Positions 44,010 to 48,201 of a DNA stretch of 48,201 nucleotides are shown here, one piece after another (position 1 is the stretch's first letter; each line of letters opens with the position of its first letter). The stretch is from Flavobacteriales bacterium. Lineage in GTDB: Bacteria > Bacteroidota > Bacteroidia > Flavobacteriales > Flavobacteriaceae. The stretch lies in contig SGZG01000007.1 in assembly GCA_004214185.1 (NCBI GenBank), positions 1 to 48,201 of the forward strand, given 5' to 3'. The notes under the pieces were generated by a model, which had not been told where the DNA came from, did not search any database, and saw only the letters and a list, made by a program, of their open reading frames with translations. A program made the position numbers and the translations under genes.

Positions 44010-44017
44010 CAAATGTA
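44010..44017 (-). promoter_or_regulatory. -7 promoter element of the plsC-like gene
   Basis: On the minus strand TACATTTG, exact match to TAnnTTTG, lies 19 bases before the plsC-like start, within the 27-base gap after the Nudix gene. Confidence 0.45.
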
Positions 44018-44656
44018 TTAAGAATTAATCATTTGTTTAAACAATAATCTAAATTCATGAATCATAATAGCCGTTGCTCCCCATACAACACTTTTATTTA
44101 GCACTAGACTGGGTACATATTGTAACTTGTCGTTGATGATAACCTTTGACTGAGATATACTGCATTTTAATATTGAATCTAAGGTTGGTTCTAAAATAGA
44201 CTTTACTTCAACTTTGTTCAATTCAAACTTAGGTTTTGAATTACAAAAACCAACAAAAGGAAACACATTAAAATTACTTGGAGGTATATATACTTGAGAC
44301 AATTGTCCAACATAAGAAATATTTTCTTTTAAAACTCCAATTTCCTCATTAGTTTCTCTTAGAGCCGCTTCAAAATAAGACTTATCAGTGGATTCTAATT
44401 TTCCGCCTGGAAAACCAATTTGATTTGAATGAACACCATTATAAGTATTTCTTAATATTAATACAAGTCTTGTATGATTATTAGAATCTGGATAAAATAA
44501 TAGTAAAACTGAAGCCAACTTTGAGTTGATTGGAATTTTATTAGTTTTAAGGTGTTTAATTCTACTTGGAGGTGCAATTTTTAACAATAATTCATGGCCT
44601 GGCAGATCATATTCATTAAACTTTAAAATAATATTTTTAAAATCTTTGAAATGCAT
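44018..44656 (-). CDS. CoA pyrophosphatase-type Nudix hydrolase (NudL-like)
   Basis: A 212-residue Nudix enzyme predicted to cleave CoA or its esters to phosphopantetheine and 3',5'-ADP. The N-terminus MHFKDFKNIILKFNEYDLPGHELLLKIAPPSR and the box PGGKLESTDKSYFEAALRETNEEIG match the NudL/YeaB group. The start ATG is inside the palindrome ATGCAT at 44651-44656, which also holds the start of the divergent cyclophilin gene, so the two genes have no intergenic space. Confidence 0.92.
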   Translation of the reverse strand: MHFKDFKNIILKFNEYDLPGHELLLKIAPPSRIKHLKTNKIPINSKLASVLLLFYPDSNNHTRLVLILRNTYNGVHSNQIGFPGGKLESTDKSYFEAALRETNEEIGVLKENISYVGQLSQVYIPPSNFNVFPFVGFCNSKPKFELNKVEVKSILEPTLDSILKCSISQSKVIINDKLQYVPSLVLNKSVVWGATAIMIHEFRLLFKQMINS

Positions 44657-45331
44657 TTTTGTAAGTATATTTTATTATTTTTTTTGATAATCTCGTGTAA
44701 AGATATGAGTAAAAAGGAAAAACCGATTTCAAAACCAATTAAAAAATCAATAATACAAAAAGACAAAGAGATTGTTAAGGAGTTTAAACTAAACGATGAA
44801 AATGCAATTCCTTTTTTATTTGAATATGGGAAAAAAAACAAAGAAAATAAAGTTCGAATCAATACTGGTTATGGAAGTATTGATATTGAATTGTTTAATG
44901 ACACACCTTATCATAGAGCTAATTTCATTTATCTAATAAAAAATAAATATTTTCAAGGTGAATATTTTCATAGAGTTGTAAAAGATTTTATCATTCAAGG
45001 AGGAAACTCAGATAACATTAGTACTTCAAAAAAAAGAAGAAAAATTGGAAGATATTTACTTCCTCCTGATACTAAAAAAGGATATAAACATCATAGAGGA
45101 ATACTATCAATGCCAAGTAGTGAAATAGAAAATCCTTATAAATTGGCATCTCCATATGAATTTTTTATTGTTCAAAAAAAAGATGGAGCATATCATCTTG
45201 ATAAAAATTATACTGCTTTTGGAAAAGTCATAAAAGGAATGAATGTAGTAGATCTAATTTCAAATCTAGAAACAGACAAAAGAGAATGGCCTCTTGATAA
45301 TGTAAGATTTAATATTGAAATAATTGAATAG
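44651..45331 (+). CDS. Cyclophilin-type peptidyl-prolyl cis-trans isomerase, lipoprotein
   Basis: A 226-residue PPIase with lipobox FLIISC (Cys16), so membrane-anchored on the periplasmic side. The cyclophilin domain (about 70-226) has YHRANFIYLIKNKYFQGEYFHRVVKDFIIQGG, containing the catalytic FHRV Arg and the QGG site, then YEFFIVQKKDGAYHLDKNYTAFGKVIKGMNVV. The usual QFFI is replaced by EFFI. It assists folding of exported proteins. The start is shared in palindrome ATGCAT with the divergent Nudix gene. Confidence 0.92.
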   Translation: MHFCKYILLFFLIISCKDMSKKEKPISKPIKKSIIQKDKEIVKEFKLNDENAIPFLFEYGKKNKENKVRINTGYGSIDIELFNDTPYHRANFIYLIKNKYFQGEYFHRVVKDFIIQGGNSDNISTSKKRRKIGRYLLPPDTKKGYKHHRGILSMPSSEIENPYKLASPYEFFIVQKKDGAYHLDKNYTAFGKVIKGMNVVDLISNLETDKREWPLDNVRFNIEIIE

Positions 45332-45372
45332 CTTATATCTATAAATTATTTATTTTTATAGTATATTCTAAT

Positions 45373-46290
45373 ATGACTATCACTCAACTCAATTACGTCC
45401 TTGCATTGGATAAGTCGAAGAATTTCACTAAAGCTGCAAAAGCATGTAAAATTTCACAACCCTCACTTAGTACACAAATACAAAAACTTGAAGAAGAACT
45501 TGGGGTTGAGATTTTTGATAGGACCAAAAAGCCTATAAAATCAACTGAAATTGGTAAAATTCTAATTAATCAATTTAAAGTAATAATAGACGAATCGTCT
45601 AATGTGTCAGAATTAATTATTAAATCAAAAGAAAAAATTAACAAAAACATTAAGTTTGGAATCTCTTACACTTTAGAAGCAACGCTATTACCTCTTTTTT
45701 ATGAATCTTTAGTTTCAAAATTTAATAACTCAAATATTAAGTTAACTATAAACTCAAAAGATAAGCTTTTAAAAAAATTAAATAATAATGAAATTGATTT
45801 TATTATTACAACAACTCCGAGATTAAAAAAAGAATTAAAAGTAATTCCATTTTATTATGAACCGCTAATGATTGTTATTCCAAAAAAATTACAAAACTTT
45901 GATTTAAAAATAATTGAACCAAACAAAATAAATACCAATGAAATTTTAGTTCCTAAAAAAAATAATGATCTTAAAAAAAGTATAATAAAACTTTTTAATA
46001 CCAAAAAGTTCAATACCAAAATAAAAACTGACAATCTAGAAACATTATTAAACCTATCGTTAAATGGTGCAGGCATGTCAGTTTTACCCTACTTATTTTT
46101 TGAGAGTTTAAGAGATGAAAAAAAATCACTAGTATTTAATTTCTCAAACCCTCTTCCTTCGAGAGAAATAAGCATAGTTTTTAAAAAAAATTCTCTTAAA
46201 GAAGATTCAATTTTAAATATATTTCAATTAATTAAAAAATCATTAAAACACATTAGAACTTTTTCTGATGTTAAAATAATTGAAGACTAA
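45373..46290 (+). CDS. LysR family transcriptional regulator, OxyR-like
   Basis: A 305-residue regulator with the N-terminal winged HTH (TQLNYVLALDKSKNFTKAAKACKISQPSLSTQIQKLEEELGVEIFDR) and a C-terminal effector domain (about 90-300). The HTH segment strongly resembles Bacteroidota OxyR, but the only Cys (in AKACKIS) is in the DNA-binding domain. The peroxide-sensing Cys pair of OxyR, expected near the middle of the effector domain, is missing. The trxB gene is nearby. It may be a paralogue with a different signal. Confidence 0.88.
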   Translation: MTITQLNYVLALDKSKNFTKAAKACKISQPSLSTQIQKLEEELGVEIFDRTKKPIKSTEIGKILINQFKVIIDESSNVSELIIKSKEKINKNIKFGISYTLEATLLPLFYESLVSKFNNSNIKLTINSKDKLLKKLNNNEIDFIITTTPRLKKELKVIPFYYEPLMIVIPKKLQNFDLKIIEPNKINTNEILVPKKNNDLKKSIIKLFNTKKFNTKIKTDNLETLLNLSLNGAGMSVLPYLFFESLRDEKKSLVFNFSNPLPSREISIVFKKNSLKEDSILNIFQLIKKSLKHIRTFSDVKIIED

Positions 46291-46476
46291 CTAAATGATG
46301 GAGTTATATAAATGAGGATTTTGAAAAGTATAATTTTTAACCCAAATCATTAGTTCGTTGTATTCGTAAGGCAACAATATCTTAGATGCTTTTGCCAATT
46401 CTTTATTAAAGAGTTTAGGATTGAAGCTTACTTTTTTTAAAACTTCTATTGTGTAATTATAAATTGATCTAGACAT
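46291..46476 (-). CDS. Small conserved helical protein (61 residues)
   Basis: A 61-residue protein, predominantly helical, starting MSRSIYNYTIEVLKKVSFNPKLF and containing ELAKASKILLPYEYNELMIWVKNY. Similar short proteins with the pattern VSFDxxLFxKEL...LLPYE seem to be conserved in Flavobacteriaceae, which supports coding. No function is known. Its stop abuts that of the convergent LysR-type gene. Confidence 0.7.
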   Translation of the reverse strand: MSRSIYNYTIEVLKKVSFNPKLFNKELAKASKILLPYEYNELMIWVKNYTFQNPHLYNSII

Positions 46477-46540
46477 AATTTAGTTGTTATTCTAATTTAA
46501 TAATTAGAAACCATTTTAAATCTAAATAAAATGTTAATAA

Positions 46541-47005
46541 TTATTTTTTTGATCTAAGCTTTATACTCCACTTAAAAGTAAATTCAGAGACAACATCTCC
46601 ATTTTGATCAATTCCTTTTGTTAAAATAGTTAATGTTTGAGCTTCTTTAGTTACAACTGCATCGTTAACCATCTTATCTAAGTCAGGACCGTTTTCATAT
46701 GTGAATAAAATCTTTCCAACAGCTTTTTTAGTAAAATTTGAAGTAGAGCCAATTAAAAGCATTGAAATATTATGTCCACTATTTTTAATTTTTTCACCTA
46801 GAAGTAAACCACCTGGCATTTCTGCAGCCATTCCTTGTACTGCCCAAAAAAGCGAATTAAAAGGATTTTTATTAATCCATCGGTGTTTAACTCTAACTGA
46901 ACAAGAATTGTTTTCAATTGAATCCACTCTCACACCACATAACCACGCGGATGGAAGCCAAAAAAAAGACATTTGGTTTCGAAAAAACAAAGAAATTTTG
47001 TTCAT
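46541..47005 (-). CDS. DUF4442 (hotdog-fold thioesterase-like) protein
   Basis: A 154-residue cytoplasmic protein. The sequence includes PSAWLCGVRVDSIENNSCSVRVKHRWINKNPFNSLFWAVQGMAAEMPGGLLLG and an anti-parallel beta C-terminus, consistent with the DUF4442 hotdog fold seen in acyl-CoA thioesterases. A thioesterase role is possible but unproven. It follows trxB on the same strand with 29 bases between. Confidence 0.82.
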   Translation of the reverse strand: MNKISLFFRNQMSFFWLPSAWLCGVRVDSIENNSCSVRVKHRWINKNPFNSLFWAVQGMAAEMPGGLLLGEKIKNSGHNISMLLIGSTSNFTKKAVGKILFTYENGPDLDKMVNDAVVTKEAQTLTILTKGIDQNGDVVSEFTFKWSIKLRSKK

Positions 47006-47034
47006 AATTAGTATAAATATACTAATAATATTAG

Positions 47035-47976
47035 TTATTCAAAGGAAGCTAAATATCTTTCAGCATCTAAAGCAGCCATACATCCAGTTCCAGCTGCGGT
47101 AACCGCTTGTCTATATTCTTTATCTTGAACATCACCTGAGGCAAAAACACCTGGTTTATTGGTATGAGTTGACTTTCCTTTTGTTATTATGTACCCCGAT
47201 TCGTCCATATCAAGTTGGTCTTTAAAAATATCGGTATTAGGTTTATGTCCAATAGCTATAAAAAGTCCTGTTACTGAAATATCCGTGACTTCATTTGTTT
47301 GATTGTTGATAATACTGACTCCCTCAACTACATCCTTTCCTAAAACTTCTTTTATTTCAGAATGATAACAAACTTTAATATTTTCTCTTGAATTAACCCT
47401 ATGCTGCATTGCTTTGGAAGCTCTCATCTCTCCTTTTCTTACAATCATAGTAACTTTTGTACATATATTAGATAAATAAGTTGCTTCCTCAGCAGCAGTA
47501 TCCCCTCCTCCAACAATTGCAACATCTTGACCTTTATAAAAAAACCCATCACATACAGCACAAGCAGAAACACCACCACCTCTCAACCTTTGTTCAGATG
47601 GAATACCTAAATACTTTGCAGTTGCACCAGTTGAAATAATAATACTTTCTGCTTCAATTTCAGTTTTATTATCAACAATTACTTTGTGAATTCCACCAGG
47701 ATTATCGTTAAATTTTACAGACGTTACCATTCCAATTCTAACGTCAGTACCAAATCTTTCAGCTTGCTTTTGTAGTTCAACCATCATTGTAGGTCCGTCC
47801 ACTCCATCAGGATAACCAGGAAAGTTATCAACCTCAGTAGTTGTGGTTAATTGGCCACCAGGTTCCATACCAGTATACAAAACAGGCTTTAAATCAGCCC
47901 TAGATGCATATATTGCAGCAGTATATCCTGCAGGTCCAGAGCCTATGATTAGAGTTTTAATTTTTTCTAATGACAT
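47035..47976 (-). CDS. trxB: Thioredoxin-disulfide reductase
   Basis: A low-molecular-weight NADPH-dependent flavoprotein that reduces thioredoxin. The 313-residue protein has FAD-binding IGSGPAGYTAAIYASRADL, the redox motif SACAVCDG with Cys139 and Cys142, NADPH-binding VGGGDTAAEEATYLS, and the C-terminal FASGDVQDKEYRQAVTAAGTGCMAALDAERYL. Identification is secure. It is the first gene of a leftward trxB-DUF4442 pair. Confidence 0.97.
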   Translation of the reverse strand: MSLEKIKTLIIGSGPAGYTAAIYASRADLKPVLYTGMEPGGQLTTTTEVDNFPGYPDGVDGPTMMVELQKQAERFGTDVRIGMVTSVKFNDNPGGIHKVIVDNKTEIEAESIIISTGATAKYLGIPSEQRLRGGGVSACAVCDGFFYKGQDVAIVGGGDTAAEEATYLSNICTKVTMIVRKGEMRASKAMQHRVNSRENIKVCYHSEIKEVLGKDVVEGVSIINNQTNEVTDISVTGLFIAIGHKPNTDIFKDQLDMDESGYIITKGKSTHTNKPGVFASGDVQDKEYRQAVTAAGTGCMAALDAERYLASFE

Positions 47977-48081
47977 ATATAAAATTTAAAAATATAAATT
48001 TATAATTTTTGACCAATGACTATTAACAAAAGTTAAAAAAGTTATCATCAAAAAATAATATCCAATATTGTTCATTAATAT

Positions 48082-48111
48082 TTGATGATTTTTGAAATAA
48101 TCCTATATTTG
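48082..48111 (+). promoter_or_regulatory. Promoter of tRNA-Pro
   Basis: A TTG at 48082-48084 and TATATTTG at 48104-48111 with 19 bases between match the Bacteroidota consensus TTG-N17-20-TAnnTTTG well. The tRNA starts 12 bases further on. Confidence 0.65.
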
Positions 48112-48122
48112 CTGGCTAATTT

Positions 48123-48197
48123 CGGGGTGTAGCGTAGCCCGGTTATCGCGCCGCGTTTGGGACGCGGAGGTCGCAGGTTCGAATCCTGCCACCCCGA
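48123..48197 (+). tRNA. tRNA-Pro (anticodon TGG)
   Basis: Acceptor CGGGGTG pairs with CACCCCG, discriminator A; anticodon stem CCGCG/CGCGG with loop TTTGGGA gives anticodon TGG at 48158-48160; T-loop GGTTCGAATCC. It reads CCN proline codons. The 3' CCA is not encoded, and the window ends four bases later. Confidence 0.97.
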
Positions 48198-48201
48198 CAA
48201 A

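Noticed and set aside
44623-44862. Frame of 79 codons on the minus strand across the Nudix/cyclophilin junction
   Set aside because: Antisense to both conserved genes; hydrophobic content is a by-product of A/T-rich sequence.
1-48201. CRISPR arrays, insertion sequences, prophage and rRNA operons
   Set aside because: No direct repeat series, transposase, integrase or rRNA-like sequence was seen. No gene-free stretch over 300 bases exists in the window.

Overview
The window looks like a chromosomal stretch from a marine or aquatic member of the Flavobacteriaceae (phylum Bacteroidota). The reasons are the low G+C content (judged by eye), lipoproteins with short signal peptides, weak Shine-Dalgarno signals, promoters of the Bacteroidota type (TAnnTTTG), a carboxypeptidase-regulatory-like TonB receptor, and Bacteroidota-specific small families. 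I see no phage, IS element, CRISPR array or rRNA. It reads as ordinary core chromosome with accessory catabolic and metal-handling islands.

Layout. 1-3375: a TamB-like gene (partial, leftward), then tsaD, rsmE and an AI-2E family permease. 3450-8293: tRNA-Ser(GCT), an MscS channel, two genes each with an NTF2-like region, and a leftward pair of a TlpA thioredoxin and a BNR/sialidase-like lipoprotein with a CDCC motif. 8406-19856: extracellular hydrolases, comprising a large Asp-box protein, a GH29 fucosidase, an isoaspartyl peptidase, an EEP-family phosphodiesterase/nuclease, a CBM9-like protein, a GHL10-type glycosidase, an SGNH hydrolase and a GH18 enzyme, with kynureninase at the end of the rightward run. 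19843-25335: an unknown membrane protein, an ABC-F ATPase and a glycerol operon (glpK, glpF, SDR). 25361-30675: YceI, a four-histidine membrane protein, a gluconate-2-dehydrogenase-subunit-3-like protein, a GMC oxidoreductase with a Cys cluster, and a CocE-type hydrolase. 30706-37103: DoxX-like and DUF2867 proteins, a sterol desaturase-family protein, tRNA-Arg(TCT), a DUF1569 protein, and divergent Rieske oxygenase and ALDH7-type dehydrogenase genes. 37146-43122: a leftward putative metal-handling cluster (cupin, two HMA proteins, TonB receptor, AraC regulator with an HMA-like N-terminus, DUF3089 hydrolase, His-containing lipoprotein). 43193-48197: PlsC-like acyltransferase, CoA-type Nudix hydrolase, cyclophilin, LysR regulator, a 61-residue protein, a DUF4442 protein, trxB and tRNA-Pro(TGG).

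The two best candidates for under-described systems are these. (1) The metal cluster at 37657-41295, in which two CxMC chaperone-like proteins both end in a CC motif, the TonB receptor has a CC pair before its plug, and the regulator carries its own CxxC domain. (2) The set at 25909-28792, which looks like a membrane FAD-dehydrogenase with an Fe-S type Cys cluster, a subunit-3 partner and a possible b-type heme protein in place of the usual cytochrome c.
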